From Bacillus sp. MM2020_4 (GTDB lineage Bacteria; Bacillota; Bacilli; Bacillales; Cytobacillaceae): a stretch of 64,000 nt of DNA. Position 1 is the stretch's first letter, and each line of letters opens with the position of its first letter. The position numbers and the translations under genes were made by a program. The notes beneath the pieces are model-generated. The model searched no databases and was not told the origin of the DNA. It worked only from the letters and a program-made list of their open reading frames with translations. Below are positions 1 to 7,109 of this stretch, piece by piece. The stretch is from positions 153,177 through 217,176 of the forward strand of contig NZ_JAANMZ010000003.1 in NCBI RefSeq assembly GCF_011250555.1, given 5' to 3'.

Positions 1-293
1 AGAACAATGAAAAAGTTGTTGTTCTTGATATCCCATTATTATTTGAAAGTAAACTAACGTTTATGGTGGATAAAACCATTTTGGTATTTGTGGATAATGA
101 AACGCAATTACGAAGATTAATTGAGAGAAATGACCTCTCCGTTGACGATGCCAAAGCAAGAATCCGTTCTCAGATGCCGCTGTCTGACAAGGTTACCCTC
201 GCAGATGCGGTAATTAATAATAATGGAACAATCTCTGATACGAGGAAACAGCTCATTAATGTTTTAACAGAATGGGGAATTGGAATGAAATAA
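1..293 (+). CDS. coaE: Dephospho-CoA kinase, C-terminal part (5' end outside window)
   Basis: CoaE phosphorylates dephospho-CoA at the 3' hydroxyl of the ribose, the last step of coenzyme A synthesis in the cytosol. The window opens inside the gene; reading from base 3, the visible C-terminal part begins NEKVVVLDIPLLFESKL. The segment VVLDIPLLFE is the conserved CoaE signature that follows the nucleotide-binding part, and a helical tail with RNDLSVDDAKARI and WGIGMK follows. The P-loop lies upstream of the window. coaE precedes gapB here as in B. subtilis. A terminator hairpin closes it about 10 bases after the stop, so it is probably not co-transcribed with gapB. Confidence 0.9.
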   Translation, partial: NNEKVVVLDIPLLFESKLTFMVDKTILVFVDNETQLRRLIERNDLSVDDAKARIRSQMPLSDKVTLADAVINNNGTISDTRKQLINVLTEWGIGMK

Positions 294-303
294 TCGAAAT
301 GTG

Positions 304-336
304 AGAAGGGTTACCTTAGGGAACTCTTCTTTTTTA
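304..336 (+). terminator. Intrinsic terminator after coaE
   Basis: A 9-bp stem (AGAAGGGTT at 304-312 with AACTCTTCT at 322-330, one G-U pair) is followed by a run of T to 336. It separates coaE from gapB. Confidence 0.75.
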
Positions 337-403
337 ATTAATAATTATCAGAATTATAAAACATTAAAAAATCCGCTATTTATTCATCACAATTATACCT
401 AAA

Positions 404-414
404 TATGTTATACT
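404..414 (+). promoter_or_regulatory. CcpN-type operator overlapping the gapB -10 region
   Basis: TATGTTATACT fits the consensus TRTGHYATAYW as I recall it for the gluconeogenic repressor CcpN at every position. It overlaps a plausible -10 (TATACT, 409-414); no good -35 is seen at the expected distance. In B. subtilis CcpN represses gapB and pckA on glycolytic carbon sources. The sequence match is direct; the regulatory role is inferred from the family, and ccpN itself is not in the window. Confidence 0.6.
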
Positions 415-467
415 AATTGCAATAATACGAGTTAACAGTATAACATTAATACGGAAGGGGCCGTAAA

Positions 468-1499
468 ATGAAGGCGAAAATTGCGATTAATGGATTTGGG
501 AGAATTGGAAGGATGGTCTTTCGAAAAGCAATACTTGAAAATAAAATGGAGATTGTAGCTATAAATGCGAGCTATCCAGCAGAAACTTTAGCACATTTAC
601 TTAAATATGACACGACCCATGGGCCATTCCAGGGCGATGTCATTCCATTGGACGATGAATTGGTCGTGAATGGGAAAAGAATTAAGCTAATAAATAAGCG
701 TAATCCTGAAGAACTTCCATGGAAAGAGCTTGGTATTGATATTGTGATTGAGGCAACAGGAAAATTTAATGACAGAGATAAAGCTGCCCTGCACTTAGAC
801 GCTGGAGCCAAAAAGGTACTTTTGACGGCACCAGGAAAAAATGAAGATATAACAATTGTTATGGGTGTTAATGACGGAATGCTGGATATTTCCAAGCATG
901 ATATTATTTCCAATGCCTCATGTACAACCAACTGCCTTGCACCTGTTGCAAAGGTGTTAGATGAAAAATTTGGAATTGAGTGCGGGTTAATGACTACCAT
1001 CCATGCTTATACAAATGATCAAAAGAACATTGATAATCCGCATAAGGATTTACGGAGAGCACGTGCATGTGGACAATCTATTATTCCTACCACAACAGGA
1101 GCTGCAAAGGCGTTGTCACTCGTATTACCGCAGTTAAAGGGAAAATTACATGGAATGTCACTTCGAGTACCTACGCCGAACGTTTCGCTTGTTGACTTAG
1201 TGGTCGACCTTAACCAAGATGTAACCGTTGATGAAATTAATCACGCTTTTATTGAAGCATCTACCGGATCGCTACGGGGTATTGTGGATTTCACTATGGA
1301 ACCATTGGTTTCTGTTGATTTTAATACAAACGAGCATTCAGCAATTATTGATGGCCTCTCTACAATGGTAATGGGCAAAAGGAAAGTGAAAGTTTTAGCC
1401 TGGTACGATAATGAGTGGGGCTATTCAACACGAGTTGTTGAGCTAGCTTTATATGTCGCAGACGAAATTGCGAATGCCGCTAAGGTAAAGGTTGGATAA
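468..1499 (+). CDS. gapB: Glyceraldehyde-3-phosphate dehydrogenase, gluconeogenic NADP type (GapB)
   Basis: GapB interconverts glyceraldehyde-3-phosphate and 1,3-bisphosphoglycerate and works in the gluconeogenic direction in bacilli. The 343-residue protein starts with the dinucleotide-binding motif INGFGRIGR. The catalytic cysteine is C152 in NASCTTNC, with the partner histidine H179 in TTIHAYT. After the second strand the sequence reads AINASYPAETLAHLLKYDT. Ala/Ser stand where NAD-dependent GapA has an Asp, which fits NADP use and the GapB subgroup. A GGAAGGGG ribosome binding site precedes the ATG. A CcpN-like operator overlaps the promoter, and speD follows as in B. subtilis but behind its own promoter. 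A second gap gene (gapA) is expected elsewhere. Confidence 0.95.
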   Translation: MKAKIAINGFGRIGRMVFRKAILENKMEIVAINASYPAETLAHLLKYDTTHGPFQGDVIPLDDELVVNGKRIKLINKRNPEELPWKELGIDIVIEATGKFNDRDKAALHLDAGAKKVLLTAPGKNEDITIVMGVNDGMLDISKHDIISNASCTTNCLAPVAKVLDEKFGIECGLMTTIHAYTNDQKNIDNPHKDLRRARACGQSIIPTTTGAAKALSLVLPQLKGKLHGMSLRVPTPNVSLVDLVVDLNQDVTVDEINHAFIEASTGSLRGIVDFTMEPLVSVDFNTNEHSAIIDGLSTMVMGKRKVKVLAWYDNEWGYSTRVVELALYVADEIANAAKVKVG

Positions 1500-1514
1500 T
1501 CATCATAAAAAAAT

Positions 1515-1540
1515 GCTGTCATTTGACGGCTTTTTTTTTT
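1515..1540 (+). terminator. Intrinsic terminator after gapB
   Basis: GCTGTCA (1515-1521) can pair with TGACGGC (1524-1530), followed by ten T residues. The loop is very tight, so the innermost pair probably stays open. Confidence 0.7.
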
Positions 1541-1676
1541 GATTGGGTTGTACCATTGCGGGCTTTTTCGCATAGTATAGTTTTACCGAAAGAATCATTT
1601 ATGCGCAGATATAATGAAAAATGACCAGTAGCCATTATTATGAAAATTAATCATGAAAAAAATTTATTTTGATAGG

Positions 1677-1705
1677 TTGCAAAAAAAATATAAACCAAGT
1701 ATACT
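1677..1705 (+). promoter_or_regulatory. Sigma-A promoter of speD
   Basis: TTGCAA (1677-1682) and TATACT (1700-1705) are 17 bp apart. Transcription would start near 1712, just before the structured speD leader. Confidence 0.75.
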
Positions 1706-1711
1706 AGTCAT

Positions 1712-1852
1712 CGTGAACTTCTTGAAATCAGGTAGCGATAAATTACTTAAAGGGTTAGGACCTCTTTGGACTAACTTTCCCCCGTGGTAGTTAGAAGATG
1801 CCGTCAATAATAGGATTTCAAGAAACCATCATAAAAGGTAAAAGGGGGAAAA
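1712..1852 (+). ncRNA. Structured speD 5' leader; candidate translational riboswitch
   Basis: The ~140-nt leader starts at the promoter's expected start site. TTCTTGAAATC (1719-1729) and GATTTCAAGAA (1814-1824) form a perfect 11-bp closing helix. Inside, CTAACT (1771-1776) can pair with AGTTAG (1789-1794), leaving a C-rich loop; alternatively GTTAG (1754-1758) pairs with CTAAC (1771-1775), so the two hairpins exclude each other. TTTCCCCC (1776-1783) is an 8-base perfect complement of GGGGGAAA (1844-1851), the speD Shine-Dalgarno sequence. The 3' arm of the closing helix has no T run after it, so control would act on translation rather than termination. I do not recognise a named RNA family. 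The ligand is unknown; SAM or polyamines are guesses from the gene. Confidence 0.65.
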
Positions 1853-2233
1853 ATGAATATGGAAACAATGGGACGTCATGTAATCTCAGAACTTTGGGGT
1901 TGCGACTTTGAAAAATTAAATGATATGGACTTTATTGAAACCACGTTTGTCGAAGCTGCTCTTAAATCCGGTGCTGAAGTTCGTGAAGTAGCATTTCACA
2001 AATTTGCGCCACAAGGTGTCAGCGGTGTAGTCATTATTTCTGAATCACACCTTACTATCCACAGCTTCCCTGAGCACGGCTATGCCAGCATTGATGTGTA
2101 TACATGCGGTGATTTAAACCCGAATGTGGCAGCTGACTATATTGCTGAAGCGTTAAATGCCGAAACGCGTGAAAATATTGAAATTCCGCGCGGAATGGGG
2201 CCTGTACATGTAAAACAGGCGAAAGTTCTATAA
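1853..2233 (+). CDS. speD: S-adenosylmethionine decarboxylase proenzyme
   Basis: SpeD decarboxylates SAM to give the aminopropyl donor for spermidine synthesis. It is a small bacterial-type (126 residues) pyruvoyl enzyme. The proenzyme should cleave itself between E64 and S65 in the segment [15 protein letters not shown], and S65 becomes the pyruvoyl group. The conserved H70 and the YTCGD segment (residues 83-87) with its catalytic Cys are present. The ATG at 1853 follows a strong AAAGGGGGAA site. The gene has its own promoter and a structured leader whose C-rich loop can mask that site. A terminator follows, so it is monocistronic. Spermidine synthase is not in the window. Confidence 0.96.
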   Translation: MNMETMGRHVISELWGCDFEKLNDMDFIETTFVEAALKSGAEVREVAFHKFAPQGVSGVVIISESHLTIHSFPEHGYASIDVYTCGDLNPNVAADYIAEALNAETRENIEIPRGMGPVHVKQAKVL

Positions 2234-2259
2234 TCAATCTTTATAAAAACAATTAGCTT

Positions 2260-2288
2260 AGAGGTGTACCACTTGTACATCTCTTTTT
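2260..2288 (+). terminator. Intrinsic terminator after speD
   Basis: AGAGGTGTAC (2260-2269) pairs with GTACATCTCT (2275-2284) with one G-U pair and a 5-nt loop, followed by T residues. Confidence 0.85.
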
Positions 2289-2345
2289 ATATTTTGCTGG
2301 AAATGTTGTAAACTAAGTTAAAGAGTAGATATTTGGAGGGGTAGT

Positions 2346-2723
2346 ATGGGTATTTTTACACGGTTTAAAAAGCAAATAGAAACTTCAGACCAAAACACGG
2401 ATGATTCCTTGAAAACGCATTATTATAAGGCCACTTTTAATCAGTTATTTCAATCAGTCGAAAAAATTTTCCATGATGATGCCGATTGTCAGGTCATAAC
2501 CGTATCTAAGGACCATGGAGAGATTGCGGTTGAAGTCAAAAAACCAATACCTTGTTTCTTGATTATCACAATTGTTTCGGTAAAACCGATGGAAACAGCG
2601 GTTGATTTTAATATTTCATCAGAAAGATTTTCATTAATAGGCATAAATCCCGTTTTAAAAACCCGTATTACTGCTTATTATAAGCGGATTGGCCAATTAC
2701 ATAATCTTGTTGGAACGAAATAA
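2346..2723 (+). CDS. Conserved hypothetical cytosolic protein, 125 residues
   Basis: I do not recognise the family. The start is an ATG behind GGAGGGG, so translation looks real. The N-terminus is polar (FKKQIETSDQNTDDS) and is followed by an alpha/beta pattern: an amphipathic helix near residues 28-42 (YKATFNQLFQSVEKIF), then beta strands (CQVITVSKDHGEIAVEV, FLIITIVSV, TAVDFNISSE) and a C-terminal helix with TAYYKRIGQL. No signal peptide or membrane segment is clear; FLIITIVSV is short and reads as a buried strand. It lies between speD and nrdR with a terminator before it. The pattern resembles small steroid-bound-type or DUF1499-like alpha+beta folds only loosely. Confidence 0.7.
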   Translation: MGIFTRFKKQIETSDQNTDDSLKTHYYKATFNQLFQSVEKIFHDDADCQVITVSKDHGEIAVEVKKPIPCFLIITIVSVKPMETAVDFNISSERFSLIGINPVLKTRITAYYKRIGQLHNLVGTK

Positions 2724-2807
2724 AACTCGTACACTTCTACTTGTACAAAGGGCTGCTATTTAATAAGATAAAGATAAGGATTTTGTCGATTTGGAGCTGA
2801 TTAAACA

Positions 2808-3269
2808 ATGAAATGCCCTTCATGTCAAAATTATGGTACACGTGTTCTGGATTCCCGGCCTGTTGATGAAGGACGTGCAACACGGAGAAGGCGGGAATGT
2901 GAAGAATGCGGATATCGATTTACCACTTTCGAGAAGATTGAAGAGATCCCCTTAATTGTGGTGAAAAAAGAAGGAACGAGAGAAGAATTCAGCCGTGATA
3001 AGATATTGCGGGGCTTGATTAAGGCGTGCGAAAAACGACCTGTAGCCTTAAAAGAGTTAGAAGATATCACTCATGGTGTTGAAAAGGATCTTCGCAGTCA
3101 GGGTATTTCAGAAATCAAAAGTGATGCCATTGGTGAAATGGTGATGGACAGGCTGGCGCATGTCGATGAAGTCGCATATGTGAGATTCGCCTCTGTTTAC
3201 CGCCAATTTAAAGATATCAATGTATTTATCGATGAATTAAAAGAATTAATCAAAAAGGAAAAATCTTAA
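2808..3269 (+). CDS. nrdR: Transcriptional repressor NrdR (ATP-cone, zinc ribbon)
   Basis: NrdR represses ribonucleotide reductase genes by binding NrdR boxes when loaded with dATP/ATP. The 153-residue protein has the expected layout. An N-terminal zinc ribbon uses C3, C6, C31 and C34 (CPSC ... CEEC) and has the DNA-contacting basic stretch RATRRRRE. An ATP-cone domain follows over about residues 46-136 ([17 protein letters not shown]). It is the full family length. nrdR next to dnaB-dnaI is the normal arrangement in bacilli. A weak terminator-like hairpin lies between nrdR and dnaB. Confidence 0.96.
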   Translation: MKCPSCQNYGTRVLDSRPVDEGRATRRRRECEECGYRFTTFEKIEEIPLIVVKKEGTREEFSRDKILRGLIKACEKRPVALKELEDITHGVEKDLRSQGISEIKSDAIGEMVMDRLAHVDEVAYVRFASVYRQFKDINVFIDELKELIKKEKS

Positions 3270-3272
3270 CTG

Positions 3273-3302
3273 AGCTAAAGGGTCAATCTTTGGCTCTTTT
3301 TT
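3273..3302 (+). terminator. Possible terminator or attenuator between nrdR and dnaB
   Basis: AGCTAAAG (3273-3280) pairs with CTTTGGCT (3288-3295) with one G-U pair, followed by CTTTTTTC. It lies only ~30 bases before the dnaB start, so it may only partly uncouple nrdR from dnaB. Confidence 0.5.
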
Positions 3303-3328
3303 CACTAACGAAGGAGTGTTGGATTGAT

Positions 3329-4720
3329 ATGGCGCAGCATTGGCAGGAAATTCTTCCTATCGACCGGTATATGGTAGCGGCCAATGGGCTTTTACATGAG
3401 TATGACCGTAAAGTGCTGACGTTTTTATATCAGCCTTTGATAGGATCAACTTGTTTTAGTTTGTATATGACTCTCTGGATGGAGCTTGAGGAAAACCGCC
3501 TTTGGTCTGAAACTTCCACACATCATCTTTTGATGAACATAATGGAAATGAATTTAAATGATATATATGAGGCTCGATTAAAGTTAGAGGGAATTGGTTT
3601 ATTAAAGACCTTTGTTAAAACGAATGGCGAGGATCGTTCCTTTATTTACGAACTGTATCCCCCATTAAATCCTGAGCAATTCTTCTTAGATGGGATGTTA
3701 AATATTTATCTTTACAGAAAAATTGGCAAAAATCATTTTGCAAGACTAAAACGCTTCTTTACTGTCCAGCAAAAGCCGGGGGAAAAAGAATACCAAGATG
3801 TGACGAGGGCTTTTCAGGACGTGTTTGCATCGGCTGCTCCCGGAAGCCTGCAATACCTTCAGGATGTTTCAGAAGATATTGAATGGTCAGGGGACCATAA
3901 TCAGTTTATTGGCCGAAATGAATCAAATCCTATTCAAATTGATACGGGTTCGTTCGATTTTGCTTTGTTAGAAGCGGGTCTGAATGAATCCTTAGTTCCT
4001 AAAAAAGCACTGACATCTAAAGTGAAGAATGTAATTAGCAATCTTGCATTTTTATATAATATCGACCCGATTGAAATGAAAAATTTTATCTTAGGTGCGA
4101 TCAATCCGAATGATGAAATTGATATTGAGGACTTGAGAAAAGGTGCGCGCGATTGGTATCAATTTGAGAATTATGACCAATTGCCAAGCCTGATTAATCG
4201 GATCCAACCGGCCGCTCTTCAAACCCAATTAACCGAACCGAAAACACCAGAAGAAAATTTGATTCGATCATATGAAACAACCCCACCGCTAACTGTCTTT
4301 AAAGAGATCTCAGGTGGTGTGGAACCGTCTGATGCTAACTTAAAAGTTTTAGAAGAAGTGATGATAAAATATAAGCTTTCTCCCGGTGTGGTAAATGTTT
4401 TGATTGATTTTGTCATGAGAAAAACGAAGATGCAATTTTCCAAGAATTATGTTGATGCGGTCGCAAGTACGTGGGCACGATTGCAAATAAAAACGGTGAA
4501 AGAAGCAATGGAACTCGCCAAAAATAATGAAACGGCTCAGAATGAAAATAAAAAGGCTAGAACAAGAGGGAATAAAAAGCCCATTCGAACCGAGTTAATC
4601 CCTGATTGGTTTGAAGAAAGTCCGAATACACCGGTTAAAGATTCTTCCCTTGAAAACAAAACCGAAGACGAAGAGAAAAAGCGGGCGATTGAAGAGAAAT
4701 TAAAAGCCTTTAGGAAGTAG
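3329..4720 (+). CDS. dnaB: Replication initiation and membrane attachment protein DnaB
   Basis: In Firmicutes this DnaB is a helicase-loading primosome protein that works with DnaD and DnaI at oriC and at restarted forks; it is not the DnaB helicase of E. coli. The 463-residue protein begins MAQHWQEILPIDRY and continues with YQPLIGSTCFSLYMTLW, the first DnaB/DnaD winged-helix-like domain. A second DnaD-like domain lies around residues 300-400, and the C-terminus is charged and probably disordered. The ATG at 3329 is chosen because AAGGAG (3311-3316) precedes it and the B. subtilis protein starts at the equivalent residue. A TTG at 3290 would lie inside the hairpin after nrdR. dnaI follows after 12 bases. 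Confidence 0.93.
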   Translation: MAQHWQEILPIDRYMVAANGLLHEYDRKVLTFLYQPLIGSTCFSLYMTLWMELEENRLWSETSTHHLLMNIMEMNLNDIYEARLKLEGIGLLKTFVKTNGEDRSFIYELYPPLNPEQFFLDGMLNIYLYRKIGKNHFARLKRFFTVQQKPGEKEYQDVTRAFQDVFASAAPGSLQYLQDVSEDIEWSGDHNQFIGRNESNPIQIDTGSFDFALLEAGLNESLVPKKALTSKVKNVISNLAFLYNIDPIEMKNFILGAINPNDEIDIEDLRKGARDWYQFENYDQLPSLINRIQPAALQTQLTEPKTPEENLIRSYETTPPLTVFKEISGGVEPSDANLKVLEEVMIKYKLSPGVVNVLIDFVMRKTKMQFSKNYVDAVASTWARLQIKTVKEAMELAKNNETAQNENKKARTRGNKKPIRTELIPDWFEESPNTPVKDSSLENKTEDEEKKRAIEEKLKAFRK

Positions 4721-4732
4721 GATGTGAATCGT

Positions 4733-5659
4733 ATGGAAAAGATAAATAAAACCTTACAGCGGCTTGCCTCGAATCAGAACTTTCAAAAGCGCTATCAAGA
4801 ACAGCGTCAGAAAGTCCTGCAAAATCGGGGAGTTCAAGTATTTTTATCTGAGCATGAAGATGAAATTACCCAAGAAATGATTGAAAAGAGCATGAGTAAA
4901 CTATACGAATACACGAACCAAAGTCAGGACTGCAACCGCTGTGAGAGTCTTGAAAAATGTATAAACTTTATGAAGGGATATGAACCTGAATTGGTTCTAT
5001 CACGAAACTCCATTGATGTGGTCTATAAGCGATGCAAGCTGAAGGTCATAGCAGATGAGAAAAAGAAAAATGAAAAGCTTATTAAAAGTCTCTATGTACC
5101 AAGGGATATCCTTGAGGCGACCTTTGAGGACTTCGAAGGGGATACGGGCCGGCTTGATGCGGGCGATAAAGCGGCAACTTTTTTAATGAATTATGAAGCA
5201 GGTAAAAAAGCCAAAGGCCTCTATTTATACGGGAAATTCGGTGTAGGTAAGTCGTATATATTAGGTGCCATTGCCAATGAGCTGGCAAGAAAACAAATTT
5301 CATCAATGATTGTTTATGTTCCGGAATTACTGAGGGAAATGAAAAGCTCCATAGCCGACTCAACACTTAATGAAAAAATTGAAGCATTAAAGAAAGAACC
5401 CATTTTAATGCTAGATGATATTGGTGCTGAAGCCATGTCAAGCTGGACACGGGACGAAATTCTCGGGCCAATATTGCAATTCCGGATGCTCGAAAGTCTT
5501 CCAACCTTTTTCACCTCGAATTTTGATTTTAAAGGGCTCGAGCATCACTTAACATACAGCCAGCGCGGTGAAGAAGAAAAGATGAAGGCCATGCGAATTA
5601 TGGAACGAATTCGAACCTTGAGCGAACCTGTGCTTGTAGATGGCAGAAATCGAAGATAA
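4733..5659 (+). CDS. dnaI: Primosomal protein DnaI, helicase loader
   Basis: DnaI is the AAA+ ATPase that loads the replicative helicase DnaC onto DNA with DnaB and DnaD. It is 308 residues from ATG 4733; a GTG at 4724 would add three. An N-terminal zinc-binding helicase-interaction domain has Cys-rich segments (CNRCESLEKC, residues 66-75, and YKRCKLK). The AAA+ part has Walker A GKFGVGKSY near residue 165 and Walker B ILMLDDIG near residue 225. It ends with a sensor region YSQRGEEEK. MEKINKTL aligns with the B. subtilis start MEPIGRSL, hence the chosen start. It is translationally close to dnaB and followed by a terminator. Confidence 0.94.
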   Translation: MEKINKTLQRLASNQNFQKRYQEQRQKVLQNRGVQVFLSEHEDEITQEMIEKSMSKLYEYTNQSQDCNRCESLEKCINFMKGYEPELVLSRNSIDVVYKRCKLKVIADEKKKNEKLIKSLYVPRDILEATFEDFEGDTGRLDAGDKAATFLMNYEAGKKAKGLYLYGKFGVGKSYILGAIANELARKQISSMIVYVPELLREMKSSIADSTLNEKIEALKKEPILMLDDIGAEAMSSWTRDEILGPILQFRMLESLPTFFTSNFDFKGLEHHLTYSQRGEEEKMKAMRIMERIRTLSEPVLVDGRNRR

Positions 5660-5671
5660 TAAACTGTGTTT

Positions 5672-5706
5672 AGGATTGTCGTACTAAAACGGCGATCCTT
5701 TTTTTA
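5672..5706 (+). terminator. Intrinsic terminator of the nrdR-dnaB-dnaI unit
   Basis: AGGATTGTCG (5672-5681) and CGGCGATCCT (5690-5699) form a 10-bp stem with two G-U pairs, followed by seven T residues. Confidence 0.9.
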
Positions 5707-5801
5707 TTTAAATACAAAAAGCCTTGGTCTGCTAACTTCTATTTTGGCCAAGACCCCCATATATATTTAAAACAGTGATTTGACAAAAAGGGGGGATTTG
5801 G

Positions 5802-6683
5802 TTGGCGGAAATCATCTTCCAAGGCAAGCTGGATGCACAAAGATTTTATGCCCACTTGCTAAAGTATGTTCCATATAAACCGGAAAAAGAAACTATTCTT
5901 CTACTTGAAGATCGACATATAGTAAAAATTTTAGATAGCGAATGTTCCGTTGATATTTTTGAAGCACTGAAAACGGCTTTTTTTGATTTTATTACAATAA
6001 TAAAACGAAATGACTGGTTTAGAGAGATTATTAAGAATCAATTTTATTATGAGGATTTAGAAGAGCAGCAGCAAATTATGGAAATCATTTATTCTGTACT
6101 TGAGGGTCAGAGAGACGACTTAGCTGTTTTCTTAAAAGAAACAAGTGAAGAGCTCGATATGATTAAGGCTGCCATCAGCCATGTGTTTCAAGATCATGTT
6201 TCTTTATCATTTGACTCGTTCCATAAATTTCGTTTGCGCCCCTATCTTCAAATGCTTGAGGGTTACGTAGAGCTGGCTATTGATGAGTATAAAATGGAGC
6301 AGGAATATCAAATGTTTGTGCAAATGCTTAGGGATTTTTTGATGAATCGGGAACCGAAAATGGACATTCTTCATGTATTATTTGATGAGGAAATTACTTT
6401 CTATAATGAAGAGTTAAAGGAGATCAAACGAGGGGAATTAACAAAAATGATTGACCGTAAATTATTAGTGAATCATCCTGTATATGTCGATTCTGCCTCC
6501 ATTGCACCGCTGTTGTCGTTGGCACCGACTTCTATTTTTATTTATACAAACGTCCCTAACGAGCCACTCGTTAGAACCATTAAAAATATCTTTGAAGAGC
6601 GGGTAACTATTAAAACCTTTGCGGCACTCCGAGAGGTAAAGAAATTGTCTGTGGGTGAGAAATCCTCCGAAAATCATGCATAA
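5802..6683 (+). CDS. ytxC: Putative sporulation protein YtxC
   Basis: A 293-residue protein of the YtxC family, recognised by overall sequence and by its place between dnaI and thrS. The role in sporulation is only putative in the family. The sequence is soluble and rich in charged helices (YYEDLEEQQQIMEIIYSVLEG; FHKFRLRPYLQMLEGYVELA). No signal peptide or catalytic motif is visible. The C-terminal part has a Rossmann-like strand pattern (PTSIFIYTNVPNEPLVRTI). The start is TTG 5802 behind AAAAAGGGGGG. A terminator precedes it and a promoter for thrS follows, so it is probably a single-gene unit. Confidence 0.8.
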   Translation: MAEIIFQGKLDAQRFYAHLLKYVPYKPEKETILLLEDRHIVKILDSECSVDIFEALKTAFFDFITIIKRNDWFREIIKNQFYYEDLEEQQQIMEIIYSVLEGQRDDLAVFLKETSEELDMIKAAISHVFQDHVSLSFDSFHKFRLRPYLQMLEGYVELAIDEYKMEQEYQMFVQMLRDFLMNREPKMDILHVLFDEEITFYNEELKEIKRGELTKMIDRKLLVNHPVYVDSASIAPLLSLAPTSIFIYTNVPNEPLVRTIKNIFEERVTIKTFAALREVKKLSVGEKSSENHA

Positions 6684-6719
6684 AAAATAATATTATGGGA
6701 ATAGTTAGTTTTGCGTACC

Positions 6720-6748
6720 TTGATTTTTTATTTTGTACTGATTATAAT
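6720..6748 (+). promoter_or_regulatory. Sigma-A promoter of thrS leader
   Basis: TTGATT (6720-6725) and TATAAT (6743-6748) are 17 bp apart, which places the transcript start near 6755, before the T-box leader. Confidence 0.7.
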
Positions 6749-6754
6749 AACGTA

Positions 6755-7041
6755 CATAGCAATTATATTTATTAAAAGTAATGATAAGGACAATAGTATT
6801 TCTTTACGGTTTTTTAGAGAGGGAGAGCGCCGGCTGAAAATCTCCTAACACGAAAAAAATACTTACCACCTTTAAACTTCAACTGTGAACACTGCATTTT
6901 CTATGGAGTAAGTAATGGTTGACGGTCTACAGCCGTTACCTGACCAAAGTCATTTTTCAGTGTTATGTACCTGAAAATGAAAAATTGGGTGGAACCACGT
7001 GTTTTCAAAACTCGTCCCTATTCCAGGGGCGGGTTTTTTTG
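6755..7041 (+). promoter_or_regulatory. T-box leader controlling thrS
   Basis: The leader binds uncharged tRNA-Thr and then prevents termination. The T-box sequence GGGTGGAACCACG is at 6987-6999. The terminator follows directly: CTCGTCCCT (7011-7019) pairs with AGGGGCGGG (7025-7033) and then a T run. Stem I contains the typical AATAGTA segment (6791-6797) and GAACACT (6887-6893), so ACT, a threonine codon at 6891-6893, is the likely specifier. The specifier choice is by eye. Confidence 0.93.
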
Positions 7042-7053
7042 TTTTATTAGAAA

Positions 7054-7079
7054 AGCTTCAGCGCCTAGGTGCTGAAGCT
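7054..7079 (+). repeat. 26-bp near-perfect palindrome between T-box terminator and thrS start
   Basis: AGCTTCAGC (7054-7062) and GCTGAAGCT (7071-7079) are exact inverse complements around the core GCCTAGGT. The RNA would form a strong hairpin just before the thrS ribosome binding site. It is not part of the T-box fold. Confidence 0.8.
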
Positions 7080-7109
7080 GGACACTTTAAATTAAAGGGA
7101 GGAATTTAT

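Noticed and set aside
572..1000. 142-residue frame opposite gapB
   Set aside because: Shadow of gapB codons; low-complexity Ser/Pro composition and no ribosome binding site. Many similar antisense frames (for example in mutS2, etfB and tig) were left out for the same reason.
3290..3328. TTG at 3290 as start of dnaB
   Set aside because: It lies inside the hairpin after nrdR, has no ribosome binding site, and family alignment supports 3329.
6999..7109. 37-residue N-terminal extension of ThrS
   Set aside because: This segment is the T-box terminator and the 26-bp palindrome; a strong ribosome binding site precedes 7110.
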